DNA from: JAWSVE01 sp033852115 | GTDB taxonomy: Bacteria; Pseudomonadota; Gammaproteobacteria; Pseudomonadales; Cellvibrionaceae | Direction of reading: 5' to 3' | Length of the DNA: 64,000 bases | Assembly (NCBI GenBank): GCA_033852115.1 | Contig: JAWSVE010000001.1 | Coordinates: 372,001 to 436,000, forward strand | Part shown: positions 47,266 to 55,873 of the stretch, in pieces | Layout of the letters: the number at the start of each line of letters is the position of its first letter | How positions within the stretch are numbered: position 1 is the stretch's first letter | The notes under the pieces: model-generated | Told to the model about the DNA's origin: nothing | Seen by the model: only the letters and a program-made list of their open reading frames with translations | Databases searched by the model: none | Position numbers and translations under genes: made by a program

Positions 47266-48027
47266 ATGCTTGATATCACTCCCTGGTTCATCGCTCTTCT
47301 ATTAGGTACAGGCCTCATCGCCGGTGTGATCAACACGCTAGCCGGTGGCGGCTCAAACCTGACCCTCCCTGCCCTTATGATCATGGGGCTTCCTGCCGAC
47401 ATCGCCAACGCCACCAACCGTGTCGGTGTTTTTTTGCAGTGTTTAGTGGGCGTCAAGTCATTTGCCAATCATGGTGCACTTGACCATAGCGACGTACCCG
47501 CGATGTCAGTCCCTATTTTATTGGGTTCAGGTTTGGGGGCGCTCGCAGCGTCTTACTTTCCGCCCAGTTATTTAAAGCCCGTCTTATTAATTACTATGCT
47601 GGTAATGGCGGGAATTATTTTGTTACGCCCGTCTGTTGTCATCCCAGAAGAAGACGAGCAAGCTAAAAAATTGAAAGGCAATAAAAAAGCTTGGGTAACG
47701 CTCTTTATTTCAGGTGTGTACGGTGGCTTCGTGCAGGCCGGTGTCGGGTTTATTTTGATTGCGGCCCTCGCAGGTAGTCTGCGTTACGATTTATTGCGCA
47801 CCAATGCATTAAAGATGTTGTTTACCATGATCCTCACCTCACTGGCACTGCTCGTGTTTATCGTGCGGGGGCAAGTCGAGTGGGTACCGGGGTTAGTTTT
47901 AGCTGTCGGCACTATGGCAGGCGCTAGGCTTGGCGTTAAATTCGCTCTAAAAGTCAGCGCAAAAACCATGAAATGGTTTTTGTTTACCATGACACTGTTC
48001 GCCAGCGCTGCAGCCATGTGGTTATGA
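47266..48027 (+). CDS. TauE/SafE-family membrane transporter
   Basis: The 253-residue protein has seven or eight hydrophobic segments with the family signature AGVINTLAGGGSNLTLPALM near residue 20 and a repeat-like second half with GVYGGFVQAGVGFILI. These carry sulfonates, sulfite or sulfoacetate out of the cell; the substrate here is not defined. The usual ribosome site is missing, and the hairpin just before the ATG may control translation. Start uncertain because of that. Confidence 0.85.
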   Translation: MLDITPWFIALLLGTGLIAGVINTLAGGGSNLTLPALMIMGLPADIANATNRVGVFLQCLVGVKSFANHGALDHSDVPAMSVPILLGSGLGALAASYFPPSYLKPVLLITMLVMAGIILLRPSVVIPEEDEQAKKLKGNKKAWVTLFISGVYGGFVQAGVGFILIAALAGSLRYDLLRTNALKMLFTMILTSLALLVFIVRGQVEWVPGLVLAVGTMAGARLGVKFALKVSAKTMKWFLFTMTLFASAAAMWL

Positions 48028-48106
48028 TGTGCAAAGCTTGTGACAGCTGCTAGGTTCACTTCTTAAAATGTCCCCATGTCTACATTAACGGCATTAGGAA
48101 TATTTT

Positions 48107-48913
48107 ATGCCCTTTGAAGAATTTATTACCCAACATGAGACCGTTATTCGTCTAAGCGCTTTTATTAGCATTTTCGCGATTATGGCAAGCCTAGAACTGA
48201 TTAAACCTTGTCGACAATTATCGGTTTCTAAGTCACAGCGCTGGATTGCCAATCTCGGTATTACGGTATTAAACACGCTGGTTTTACGCTTAGTGTTTCC
48301 TATTGCAGCGACCAGTATGGCATTGTGGAGTGCCAACAAGGGTTGGGGGCTGTTCAATATCCTCGAGCTACCCACCTTGGTTGAGGTCGCGTTAGCCATC
48401 ATCGTTTTGGACTGCGTAATTTATTGGCAACATGTGATCTTCCATTACGTTCCATTCTTTTGGGCGTTCCATCGAATGCACCATGCAGACCTTGATTACG
48501 ACGTCACGACCGGTGCACGTTTTCACCCAATCGAAATCGTATTATCGATGTCTATTAAACTAGTCACCATTCTGCTGCTCGGACCGAGTGTCGCAGCAGT
48601 GGTGCTATTCGAAGTCATCCTCAATGGCTGCGCCATGTTCAATCATTCCAATATCTCACTGCCCGCCAAGTTGGATCGAGTATTACGCCTATTTTTGGTT
48701 ACACCCGATATGCATCGAGTACACCACTCTGTCATTGAGAAAGAAACCAACAGTAATTTTGGCTTTAGTTTGCCATGGTGGGACAGATTATTCGGCACCT
48801 ATACCCCTTACCCCCAGCACGGGAATCTCGGCATGACGATTGGGTTAAATGAGTACCGTGATCACCAAGAAGCCGATAAACTTAGAGGCATGCTGCTAAT
48901 CCCTTTCAAGTAG
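48107..48913 (+). CDS. Sterol desaturase / fatty-acid hydroxylase family membrane protein
   Basis: The 268-residue membrane protein shows the three His clusters of the family: HVIFH, HRMHH and HRVHH (in PDMHRVHHSV), which bind two irons. Hydrophobic segments fill residues 15-35, 55-75 and 95-115. It probably hydroxylates or desaturates a lipid. It ends before a strong terminator. Confidence 0.9.
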   Translation: MPFEEFITQHETVIRLSAFISIFAIMASLELIKPCRQLSVSKSQRWIANLGITVLNTLVLRLVFPIAATSMALWSANKGWGLFNILELPTLVEVALAIIVLDCVIYWQHVIFHYVPFFWAFHRMHHADLDYDVTTGARFHPIEIVLSMSIKLVTILLLGPSVAAVVLFEVILNGCAMFNHSNISLPAKLDRVLRLFLVTPDMHRVHHSVIEKETNSNFGFSLPWWDRLFGTYTPYPQHGNLGMTIGLNEYRDHQEADKLRGMLLIPFK

Positions 48914-48924
48914 CGCCGAATACC

Positions 48925-48959
48925 CATAAAAAATGCCGCATAGAGCGGCATTTTTTATG
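48925..48959. terminator. Strong bidirectional terminator
   Basis: The 15-base arms 48925-48939 and 48945-48959 are perfectly complementary around a five-base loop. A and T tracts flank the GC core, so it can stop both the hydroxylase gene and frmA coming from the other side. Confidence 0.9.
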
Positions 48960-48980
48960 ATTCATCGCTGGTACAAGCAC

Positions 48981-50087
48981 TTAATAAAGAACCACTGAGC
49001 GAATACTTTCGCCTTTGTGCATTAAATCAAATGCGTTGTTGATGTCATCCAATGGCATGGTGTGAGTAATTAATTCATCAATGGCAATTTTGCCATCCAT
49101 GAACCAGTCAACAATGGTTGGCACATCCGTCCGACCCCGAGCTCCACCAAAAGCCGAGCCGCGCCAGACTCGCCCAGTAACTAATTGGAAAGGACGAGTA
49201 GAAATTTCTTGGCCCGCACCCGCAACACCAATAATAATGCTTTCACCCCACCCTTTGTGCGCGCATTCGAGCGCACTGCGCATGGTATTCACGTTACCAA
49301 TACACTCAAAGCTATAATCAGCTCCACCATGGGTAATATCAACCAATGCCTCTACGACATCGTCAACCTCAGTAGGGTTGATAAAATCAGTCATACCAAA
49401 TGACTTAGCTAACTCGACTTTACTAGGATTAATATCGACACCAACGATTTGCTTCGCTCCCACCAATCGAGCGCCCTGAATAACATTGAGGCCAATTCCA
49501 CCCAGACCGAACACAACCACGCGAGAACCGGGTTCCACCTTCGCATCAAACACCACCGCACCAACGCCAGTGGTGACACCACAACCGATATAACAGACTT
49601 TATCGAGAGGTGCATCTTCACCAATTTTCGCTACCGCAATTTCCGGCAACACGGTGTAGTTCGAAAAGGTAGAGCACCCCATATAGTGCAAGATCGGCTT
49701 TCCTTCGAACGAAAAGCGACTAGTACCATCAGGCATCAAGCCTTGACCTTGAGTCGTGCGGATCGATTGGCACAAGTTGGTTTTAGGGTGAAGACAATAC
49801 TCGCACTCGCGGCATTCAGGTGTGTATAAAGGGATAACGGTATCACCTGGTTTTAAAGACTTTACCCCAGGGCCCACATCCACTACTACACCAGCGCCTT
49901 CGTGGCCCAAAATCGCAGGAAAAGCGCCTTCTGGGTCATCACCGCTGAGGGTAAACGCATCAGTATGACACACCCCCGTCGCTTTCAATTCGATGAGTAC
50001 TTCGCCAGCTTTGGGGCCTTCTAAATCTACATCGACAACTTCGAGCGGTTTGCCCGCGCCAAACGCAACGGCAGCACGTGTTTTCAT
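48981..50087 (-). CDS. frmA: S-(hydroxymethyl)glutathione dehydrogenase (class III alcohol dehydrogenase)
   Basis: The 368-residue zinc enzyme oxidises the glutathione-formaldehyde adduct to S-formylglutathione using NAD. Catalytic-zinc motifs GVCHTD and GHEGAG, the structural-zinc Cys group (CRECEYCLHPKTNLC) and the NAD motif GLGGIGLNVIQG are seen. The C-terminal HKGESIRSVVLY is typical of FrmA/AdhC. It follows fghA by 40 bases and ends before a terminator. Confidence 0.95.
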   Translation of the reverse strand: MKTRAAVAFGAGKPLEVVDVDLEGPKAGEVLIELKATGVCHTDAFTLSGDDPEGAFPAILGHEGAGVVVDVGPGVKSLKPGDTVIPLYTPECRECEYCLHPKTNLCQSIRTTQGQGLMPDGTSRFSFEGKPILHYMGCSTFSNYTVLPEIAVAKIGEDAPLDKVCYIGCGVTTGVGAVVFDAKVEPGSRVVVFGLGGIGLNVIQGARLVGAKQIVGVDINPSKVELAKSFGMTDFINPTEVDDVVEALVDITHGGADYSFECIGNVNTMRSALECAHKGWGESIIIGVAGAGQEISTRPFQLVTGRVWRGSAFGGARGRTDVPTIVDWFMDGKIAIDELITHTMPLDDINNAFDLMHKGESIRSVVLY

Positions 50088-50127
50088 GAATCAATCTCCG
50101 TATCCCATTTTTCTAGGGATTCTCTAA

Positions 50128-50958
50128 TTAAAAAAGATACTTCGCGTGAAAGCGAAGATGCTCTTCAATGAAGGTCGCGATAAAATAGTAACTGTGATCG
50201 TAACCCGCCTGCAAACGTACCGTGAAATTTTCTCGGGATTCTATTGTGCGAACTAAATTATCTGTTAATAACTGTTCGGTGAGAAAATCATCGGCATCCC
50301 CCTGATCAATTAAAGTGGGGAGCATCCAATCGCGATCTCTTTGCAGCAATTCCACCGTATCGTAATTCGACCAGGAATTTCTATCCGCGCCTAAATAGGC
50401 TGCAAATGCTTTTTGCCCCCAAGGACATTGAATCGGATTTACAATCGGTGCAAAAGCAGACACGGAACGATAGCGGTCGGCGTTTTTCAATGCGATGGTC
50501 AAAGCTCCGTGACCACCCATCGAGTGGCCGGAAATTGATCGAGCCGTGGTAACGGGCAACTCTGCCTCAACTAAGGCAGGCAGCTCATGCACGACGTAAT
50601 CATACATCACGTAATGTTTTGCCCATGGCTCTTCGGTCGCATTAAGATAAAACCCTGCACCTTGGCCGAGGTCATAGCCCTCATCATTAGCAACCTCATC
50701 TCCGCGGGGGCTGGTGTCAGGCATGATCAATACAATACCCAGCTCTGCAGCTATCCGCTGCGCACCGGCTTTTTGACTAAAGTTTTCGTCGTTACAGGTT
50801 AGACCTGATAACCAATAGAGCACAGGAGCCGGGTTTTCTTTTGAAACCCCCGGAGGGACGTAGGCGGCAAAAGTCATGGGCGTATTCGTGCTTTCAGCAT
50901 CATGCTCATAGCGACTGTGTTCGCCCGAGAACAACCGTTGCTTAGACAATAACTTCAT
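50128..50958 (-). CDS. fghA: S-formylglutathione hydrolase
   Basis: From ATG 50958 (GGAGGGAGAGC upstream) the 276-residue enzyme splits S-formylglutathione to formate and glutathione. The nucleophile elbow SGHSMGGHGA, the Asp region LIDQGDADDF and the His in YDHSYYF form the triad. It precedes frmA, forming a formaldehyde detoxification unit. Its former upstream neighbour ppnP is cut by an integrated element 229 bases upstream, so its native promoter may have been lost. Confidence 0.94.
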   Translation of the reverse strand: MKLLSKQRLFSGEHSRYEHDAESTNTPMTFAAYVPPGVSKENPAPVLYWLSGLTCNDENFSQKAGAQRIAAELGIVLIMPDTSPRGDEVANDEGYDLGQGAGFYLNATEEPWAKHYVMYDYVVHELPALVEAELPVTTARSISGHSMGGHGALTIALKNADRYRSVSAFAPIVNPIQCPWGQKAFAAYLGADRNSWSNYDTVELLQRDRDWMLPTLIDQGDADDFLTEQLLTDNLVRTIESRENFTVRLQAGYDHSYYFIATFIEEHLRFHAKYLF

Positions 50959-50980
50959 AGCTCTCCCTCCACGGTTAATA

Positions 50981-51187
50981 TTAAGCGATGTATGAACAGC
51001 AATAGTCAGTAACACTCAAGACTTTGATATCAAAACTGGCGTTTGCAGGTACCTCAAACGTGTCACCACCCTGATACGCTGTAAAGTCTGTTTCACCGGG
51101 TAGTTTCACTTGCACGTCACCAGCAAGTAATTCCATTATCTCTTTTTCTTCTGTGCCAAAAGTGTATTCACCGGGATTCAAAACGCA
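50981..51187 (-). pseudogene. ppnP: ppnP 3' remnant, cut by element insertion
   Basis: The 68-codon open end encodes NPGEYTFGTEEKEIMELLAG and the rest of the PpnP (YaiE, DUF1255) cupin to its C-terminus. PpnP normally has about 93 residues and splits purine and pyrimidine nucleosides. The first 25 to 30 residues are absent; a stop lies at 51188-51190 where the element begins. The missing 5' part was not found in the window. The fragment ends 22 bases before fghA on the same strand. Confidence 0.85.
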
Positions 51188-51206
51188 CTAAATTATGTTT
51201 AAATAC

Positions 51207-51267
51207 AGTAACTTAGTTAATTTATAGTAACTGCACACCACTACACACTTTTCAGCTATACTACACA
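51207..51267. repeat. Paired direct repeats next to the integrase (arm-type sites)
   Basis: AGTAACT occurs at 51207-51213 and 51226-51232 (19 bases apart) and CTACACA at 51241-51247 and 51261-51267 (20 bases apart). Helical-turn-like spacing between the left border and int fits integrase arm sites, but binding is inferred. Confidence 0.55.
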
Positions 51268-51298
51268 TCGTATTGGCAGCAACATAGACGATGAACCC

Positions 51299-52540
51299 AT
51301 GGCTGAAACGAAAATCCCACACCCCAATATCAAGAAGCTTCACCTGATCAAACGGGATAGAAGCCGCTTCTTTTACGCTCGGTTTTTCCATAAGGGCGAA
51401 CGCCAACAAATCAGCACCGAATGCGATAACCAGAAAGAAGCCGAAAAGGTTGCTGAAGCTTGGTATCTCGAACAACAAGCCAGAATCATCAATGGCACCC
51501 TGCCTACCCGCGAAACCAAAGAAGCCGAACAGAAGCCCACTATTAAAGACGCTTCCATCATTGCTATTAAAGACCTTCGCCTAAGTGTTAGACGAGAAGA
51601 ACACAGCGCCGAATACTTGCGCGGTGTCATTATGGTGATGAACAAGCACATCCTTACTCACCACTGGCAAGACGTGCCTTGCGAAGAAGTCACCAATGCC
51701 ATGTGGAAACGCTACCTACGGGAAGCACAGGCTGAACGTGCCAAAAACGACGAAAAGCCCATAGCCCGTAGAACCTTCCACCAAATCCGAAACGCTTTGA
51801 GAATGTGCCTTAAAGTGGCTGAATCCATGGAGTGGATAACCAAGGTTCCAGACTTCACCGCCGACAGGGGAAGTCATCAAGAAACAGCCGGTAGAGCATG
51901 GTTTGAACCGAAGGAACAGCGCACCCTACTAAAAGCCCTTGACGAAAATATTAAAGACCTTGAGAAAACCCGGCACCATGAAAGCGCCAAAGAATTACGC
52001 GACTATGTAGAGTTCTTGATGTATACCGGGCTACGTGTAAGCGAGTCGAAGAACGTTAGATTTAAAGATATTCAAGTAGCCTATACCGACGATGAAAAAC
52101 GGCAGTCTACACTGATTATTAAGAACATTAAGGGTAAGCGCGGGGTTGCCTATGAATCCATTAGTCGCCCCGAAGCAGTAGCCACATTCGAGGGGATAAA
52201 AAAACGCCGGGGCATTAAGAACCATGGCAATTGTGATGAGCTGCTTTTTCTGGAACACCACCGCACTGGATTCAATGCCCTACTCACTCGGTTAGGCATG
52301 AAATATGATGACCGAAAAAGAAAGCGGGACTTTGTGAGCCTTCGGCATACCTACATTTGCAACATGATCAGAAATCAGGTTAGCGTCTATCTGATTGCCA
52401 CCAATTGTCGCACCAGTGTAGATATTATTGAAAAGCACTATGCCAAACCTATGAACGTTTCACTGAACGCCGGTGAGCTGATAAAAGATGTTAAAAACAG
52501 CCTGTTAATCGAAGAAAGCAAGGTTAATAGACTGTTTTAA
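51299..52540 (+). CDS. Tyrosine-type site-specific integrase
   Basis: The 413-residue protein has an N-terminal arm-binding-like part, a core-binding SAM-like domain (about 85-180) and a catalytic domain (about 195-390). Catalytic residues are Arg in YTGLRVSESKNV, His-x-x-Arg in SLRHTYIC, and Tyr in EKHYAKPM (the family final Tyr). It would cut and rejoin the element at the ppnP site. It reads away from the border, about 110 bases from it. Confidence 0.9.
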   Translation: MAETKIPHPNIKKLHLIKRDRSRFFYARFFHKGERQQISTECDNQKEAEKVAEAWYLEQQARIINGTLPTRETKEAEQKPTIKDASIIAIKDLRLSVRREEHSAEYLRGVIMVMNKHILTHHWQDVPCEEVTNAMWKRYLREAQAERAKNDEKPIARRTFHQIRNALRMCLKVAESMEWITKVPDFTADRGSHQETAGRAWFEPKEQRTLLKALDENIKDLEKTRHHESAKELRDYVEFLMYTGLRVSESKNVRFKDIQVAYTDDEKRQSTLIIKNIKGKRGVAYESISRPEAVATFEGIKKRRGIKNHGNCDELLFLEHHRTGFNALLTRLGMKYDDRKRKRDFVSLRHTYICNMIRNQVSVYLIATNCRTSVDIIEKHYAKPMNVSLNAGELIKDVKNSLLIEESKVNRLF

Positions 52541-52543
52541 TGC

Positions 52544-52562
52544 GGGGCACACTTGGTGCCCC
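52544..52562. terminator. Hairpin between convergent int and small-gene operon
   Basis: GGGGCAC at 52544-52550 pairs with GTGCCCC at 52556-52562 around a five-base loop, between the converging int and small-gene cassette. It could stop either transcript. Confidence 0.6.
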
Positions 52563-52573
52563 AATACCCACCA

Positions 52574-53023
52574 TTAACCCCAGATAGATTTAACCTTGTT
52601 GATCAGTCCAGAAGTTGGGGCTTCGGTTTCTACCTTGGTCTTTTTCTGACGCTTCAATTCGGCAATCTGTAAATCAATAGCCCGGTTTTCCTTCCACCGA
52701 TTCATGGCGCGAAGTGATTTAGCCACTGCCGCCCGGTGTATTTCCTTTCGCCGTTCTACTACACCCGCACGAGTGGTCTTAATTAGTACTTCGAGAATTT
52801 CACGTTCAAATGGGGTTATCATATGCTCACGGCAAAGAACGTCCAAGCGTGGGCTTACCGGGTCCTGTGATAACAATTCATAAATGGCTTCAATTTCACT
52901 CCATGTGATTAGCGTGAAATACTGGTTGTAGTCGTTTTCCTTCGATAGAGAATCAATCATAAGCTGAAATTCTTTCGGCTCTTCGGTCTTGAATTTCTGA
53001 AATTCCTTAATCATCGTTATCAC
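52574..53023 (-). CDS. Hypothetical element protein, 149 residues
   Basis: No known family was recognised. It is largely helical, with TWSEIEAIYELL near residue 40, EREILEVLIKTT and a basic helix (EIHRAAVAKSLRAMNRW), and a Lys-rich tail. It overlaps the gene before it by 17 bases, so it is the last gene of a leftward cassette of five. Its layout resembles the neighbour at 53007 (W-S-x-I-x-A-Y helix, then a charged helix), which suggests a weak paralog pair. Confidence 0.7.
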   Translation of the reverse strand: MITMIKEFQKFKTEEPKEFQLMIDSLSKENDYNQYFTLITWSEIEAIYELLSQDPVSPRLDVLCREHMITPFEREILEVLIKTTRAGVVERRKEIHRAAVAKSLRAMNRWKENRAIDLQIAELKRQKKTKVETEAPTSGLINKVKSIWG

Positions 53024-53399
53024 CTTTAAGTTTTGATTTTATTCGTGCAAGGGCTGTAGTGTGGCGGTTTACTACTCGTTTAACACGGTTCACATTCGTA
53101 TGGTGTTCAGCCTCGATTTTTTCTAATTCGTTTTGGTCACTGGTCAAAAGTGCCTTTTTAATGCGAAATAGAAAATCCAATTCAACCTTGTTAAATCGCT
53201 CAAGGAACATAGAAACATAGGTTCCACTTTCTCTTGAAAGGTCTGAACTCATGTCAATCAAATAGGTTGAATAGGCTTTAATTTGTGACCACGAATACCG
53301 ACAGGGAATGAATTCACCGGTTGCGGTCAGTCGGTTCAACTCTTTGATAACCACCGTTTCGGTCTCGGTTCCACGAATCTCTTGTAGGTGACGAATCAT
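53007..53399 (-). CDS. Hypothetical element protein, helical, 130 residues
   Basis: From ATG 53399 the 130-residue product starts MIRHLQEIRG and is rich in helix (SWSQIKAYSTYLIDM, then FNKVELDFLFRIKKALL). It overlaps its upstream gene by four bases (ATGA), which supports this start over a longer frame to 53468. No family recognised. It lies in the leftward cassette behind the Gly-rich repeat protein. Confidence 0.7.
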   Translation of the reverse strand: MIRHLQEIRGTETETVVIKELNRLTATGEFIPCRYSWSQIKAYSTYLIDMSSDLSRESGTYVSMFLERFNKVELDFLFRIKKALLTSDQNELEKIEAEHHTNVNRVKRVVNRHTTALARIKSKLKGDNDD

Positions 53400-53629
53400 T
53401 TTAGAACCCCCTTTGGAACTGAAACCGACTTTTGACGCTCCCATTGCCTGTAGCGCATTTTTAAGCACTGGTAACAGTGGTTGAAGGTTTGCCGGTCAGT
53501 AGCTTTATAATCTGGATTAGTAGACATGCGGCTGATGAGTCTTAACACTGATTGCCATTTCTCGTGAGAATCCGGCTTATGTTCAGCAACAATCTCAGCC
53601 GCTAAAACTTCTGATTTATCGTCAAGCAT
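53396..53629 (-). CDS. Hypothetical element protein, 77 residues
   Basis: A small helical protein with a basic C-terminal half (FNHCYQCLKMRYRQWERQKS) and a CXXXC pair, which could bind nucleic acid. No family recognised. It overlaps neighbours by four (3' side) and eight bases (5' side), so it is in the same translationally coupled cassette. Confidence 0.65.
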   Translation of the reverse strand: MLDDKSEVLAAEIVAEHKPDSHEKWQSVLRLISRMSTNPDYKATDRQTFNHCYQCLKMRYRQWERQKSVSVPKGVLK

Positions 53630-53831
53630 TGAATCCGTCCTTTAGTAGTTGAATGCAACGAAGGTTTACACCCTTGTCAAAGTTGCTTCTAAAAGTTCCG
53701 TAGCTTTGAACTCTGAGCTTTTCCATTACCCATTGGCGGGAATAGTCAGAAAGCAATTCTTCGAGGTAAAGCCTTGCAGCAGAGTCCACACGTTTTCGTT
53801 CCGCTTCTCGCATATCAAGATAAGACTTCAT
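53622..53831 (-). CDS. Hypothetical element protein, 69 residues
   Basis: Small basic helical protein (EAERKRVDSAARLYLEELL, then a QWVMEKLRVQSYG stretch). ATG 53831 is two bases after the stop of the gene before it. No family recognised. Compact coupling places it in the leftward cassette. Confidence 0.65.
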   Translation of the reverse strand: MKSYLDMREAERKRVDSAARLYLEELLSDYSRQWVMEKLRVQSYGTFRSNFDKGVNLRCIQLLKDGFNA

Positions 53832-53833
53832 AA

Positions 53834-54280
53834 TCAAAGCCCATCAATAACAGTCTGAACCGCCTGAGCCTGTTCTGGCGTTAATGCCAGACTGAGAAGC
53901 GCATTGGTCAACACTTGAACGAGGCGTTCGTTCTGTTGGTCTGAATGTTCGTCGAATGCCGTGAGGTCTGTTAGCAGGTCGAGACTGACCGTAGCGGTCG
54001 CAGTCGCATCGCCATTGCCAGAACCGGAACAATCAACGGTTGCCACCGAATACCCGCTACCAGCATTTGTAATAGTGATTGTGTCGATAACCCCACCGGT
54101 TTCGGATGCAACTTCAGCAGTCGCGCCTTGACCGTCACCATTGATAACCACAGGATCACCAACTGAGTAAGAGGAACCACCATCAGTCACGGTGATTGAA
54201 TCAACCACTGAGTTTTTAAATTGCGTGAGAATGTTTTGGCTATAACGCTCGACCAGTCGAGAATTTAAGTTGCGTTGCAT
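53834..54280 (-). CDS. Gly-rich repeat protein, phage-fibre-like
   Basis: The 148-residue protein has two tandem Gly/Thr/Ser repeats in residues about 29-100: SITVTDGGSSYSVGDPVVIN and TITITNAGSGYSVATVDCSG, each followed by GD/GN-x-A-[ET]-A. Similar GGSGY-type beta repeats appear in phage tail or structural proteins, but match strength is unknown. A helical C-terminal part follows. It is first in the leftward cassette and lies behind a 512-base non-coding zone with repeats. Confidence 0.7.
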   Translation of the reverse strand: MQRNLNSRLVERYSQNILTQFKNSVVDSITVTDGGSSYSVGDPVVINGDGQGATAEVASETGGVIDTITITNAGSGYSVATVDCSGSGNGDATATATVSLDLLTDLTAFDEHSDQQNERLVQVLTNALLSLALTPEQAQAVQTVIDGL

Positions 54281-54792
54281 TGGGTAATACTCCTATTGAG
54301 TTATTTGTGTATTACCTTTATTTAGCCCTTTTCGATTTTGTCTTAACCGAAAAGCGCACAGCATGAAAAAGGCTGAAATGGTGGGAATCTTTGAATAATT
54401 CAGAATTCGAGGTTTTCACACCGAAAAATCACACGGGGCTTTAAAATTGGCAGTATGTGAACCCATATTGAATTGAGTCTTTTCAATAAATGCGGGATTT
54501 TGAGAAAAAATTCACACGGTTTTTGCAATTTAGGGGCTGAATCGTGGTGATTTTTTGGTATGGTGCGGGAATTTGGCTATTGTGAGGTTTGTTTTTCACA
54601 TGAACTTTTTAGGTTAACGGAAAATCATTATTTTTCGATTTTGGAAATCATACCGGTTCATGGTGGTTGAATAGTGCTTTTTGCCGTTGTGTTGAAGGCT
54701 TTCGATTGGACTATCTGGAAGGTAAGACGATTCCAGCCGGTTCAACATCGTTTCCCATAATGCAAGACCGTCAACCACTATCAAGTCTGTTG
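54281..54792. other. AT-rich non-coding zone with TTCACAC repeats
   Basis: 512 bases upstream of the leftward cassette with no supported gene. It is AT-rich and contains repeated TTCACA-type motifs at 54413-54423 (TTTTCACACCG), 54428-54436 (ATCACACGG), 54511-54519 (TTCACACGG), 54592-54600 and, inverted, 54454-54462. These could be binding sites or iterons, with promoters of the cassette also inside. Confidence 0.5.
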
Positions 54793-55053
54793 TTAAATGT
54801 TGTCCGGGTAAGGCTCTTGAAGTTGATAACCTTGGTGAGCGTCATTCAGCTTGTTGATTGCCGCAAATGTTGCATCAAGTTCAGTTTCACCAATGGATGC
54901 TTCGTTATGTAATTCAGTGCGGGGGCTTGTGAGGTATTTCATAATTGCCACCGCTTCACCATCATTAGACATGTTGGTTCTATTGATATACGAACTAATT
55001 TGAACCTTTATAAAATCACCTGAAGAGTTTTTATATACTGCCGTGTATTCCAT
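54793..55053 (-). CDS. Hypothetical element protein, 86 residues
   Basis: A small soluble protein beginning MEYTAVYKNSSGDF with a helical, acidic C-terminal half. No family recognised. An opposing frame at 54667-54912 overlaps it and is judged non-coding because of its composition. It stands alone between the non-coding zone and the second recombinase. Confidence 0.5.
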   Translation of the reverse strand: MEYTAVYKNSSGDFIKVQISSYINRTNMSNDGEAVAIMKYLTSPRTELHNEASIGETELDATFAAINKLNDAHQGYQLQEPYPDNI

Positions 55054-55124
55054 GAGGCGCACCAGTGGTTGAAGTCTTCACTCATCATAGACCACCATCG
55101 CGAACAGTGGCGGCATAGCGGCAC

Positions 55125-55787
55125 TCAATCAAAATCAATAGCGCGAAACCTCGAACTATTTTCACTCAGGTACACAGTGGTGTTCTGTAGGTTGCGGTGC
55201 CCCATGAAGTGCTGAATGGTGTGAATGTGAATATTCTGGTCTATCAAGTCGGTGGCGGTTGCGTGTCTGAGAGCATGAAAATTCCATTTAATGCCAAGTG
55301 CTTTTTCACTATAGGCGCTGAACATTGCACCCAGTCCCTTCACACTAAGCACCGTTCCTCGCTCTGTATTGAACACATAGCCGGTTTTGGGCTTACCCTG
55401 TTCACGGTGTAGCTTATTGAGCAAAGTGATTTCCTTGCGGCTTACAATCGGATGAGTGTTTGAAATCCCGTTCTTTTTGCGGTTTACCTGCACCTGTCTG
55501 GCTTTGAGGTCTATGTGCTGCCACTGAAGCCCCACAAGCTCACTTGCACGTAGACCATGGTGATATGCCATGCGAACGGCTAATTCATCCCTGAGCGGGT
55601 AGCGAGAGCCTGAGCGAATGGCTTTGCATGTGGTTTCAATCTCATAGGCGTGAAGCTGTTTGCGTCCCCGTGTGGTGTCATTGGCAGACCGCGAACAGTT
55701 ACCAGTATTGCCAACTTTTGACATTACAGTGATTTTTGACCGGGCTTTAGATTGCTGTAGAGGCTGTTTTTCGGGCTTGGAAGGCAT
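55125..55787 (-). CDS. Tyrosine recombinase, catalytic-domain type
   Basis: The 220-residue product has a full catalytic domain: Arg in HGLRASELVGLQW, His-x-x-Arg in FHALRHATAT, HRNLQNT and final Tyr in TTVYLSEN. Only a short basic N-terminal part precedes it, so it is FimB/FimE-sized and lacks the arm domain of the integrase at 51299. It may invert or resolve DNA in the element. It is leftward and sits next to an inverted repeat at its 5' side. Confidence 0.85.
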   Translation of the reverse strand: MPSKPEKQPLQQSKARSKITVMSKVGNTGNCSRSANDTTRGRKQLHAYEIETTCKAIRSGSRYPLRDELAVRMAYHHGLRASELVGLQWQHIDLKARQVQVNRKKNGISNTHPIVSRKEITLLNKLHREQGKPKTGYVFNTERGTVLSVKGLGAMFSAYSEKALGIKWNFHALRHATATDLIDQNIHIHTIQHFMGHRNLQNTTVYLSENSSRFRAIDFD

Positions 55788-55873
55788 AATACTTTTAACC
55801 TTATGGACTGAAAGGTAAAAAGTATATCAGGTATGGTTAGGGGTGGCTCGATCCCTGAGCCGGTCAACCTATC

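Noticed and set aside
54667..54912. Open frame of 81 codons on the plus strand
   Set aside because: It overlaps the better supported leftward gene at 54793-55053 and its protein is Cys/Leu-rich without any domain.
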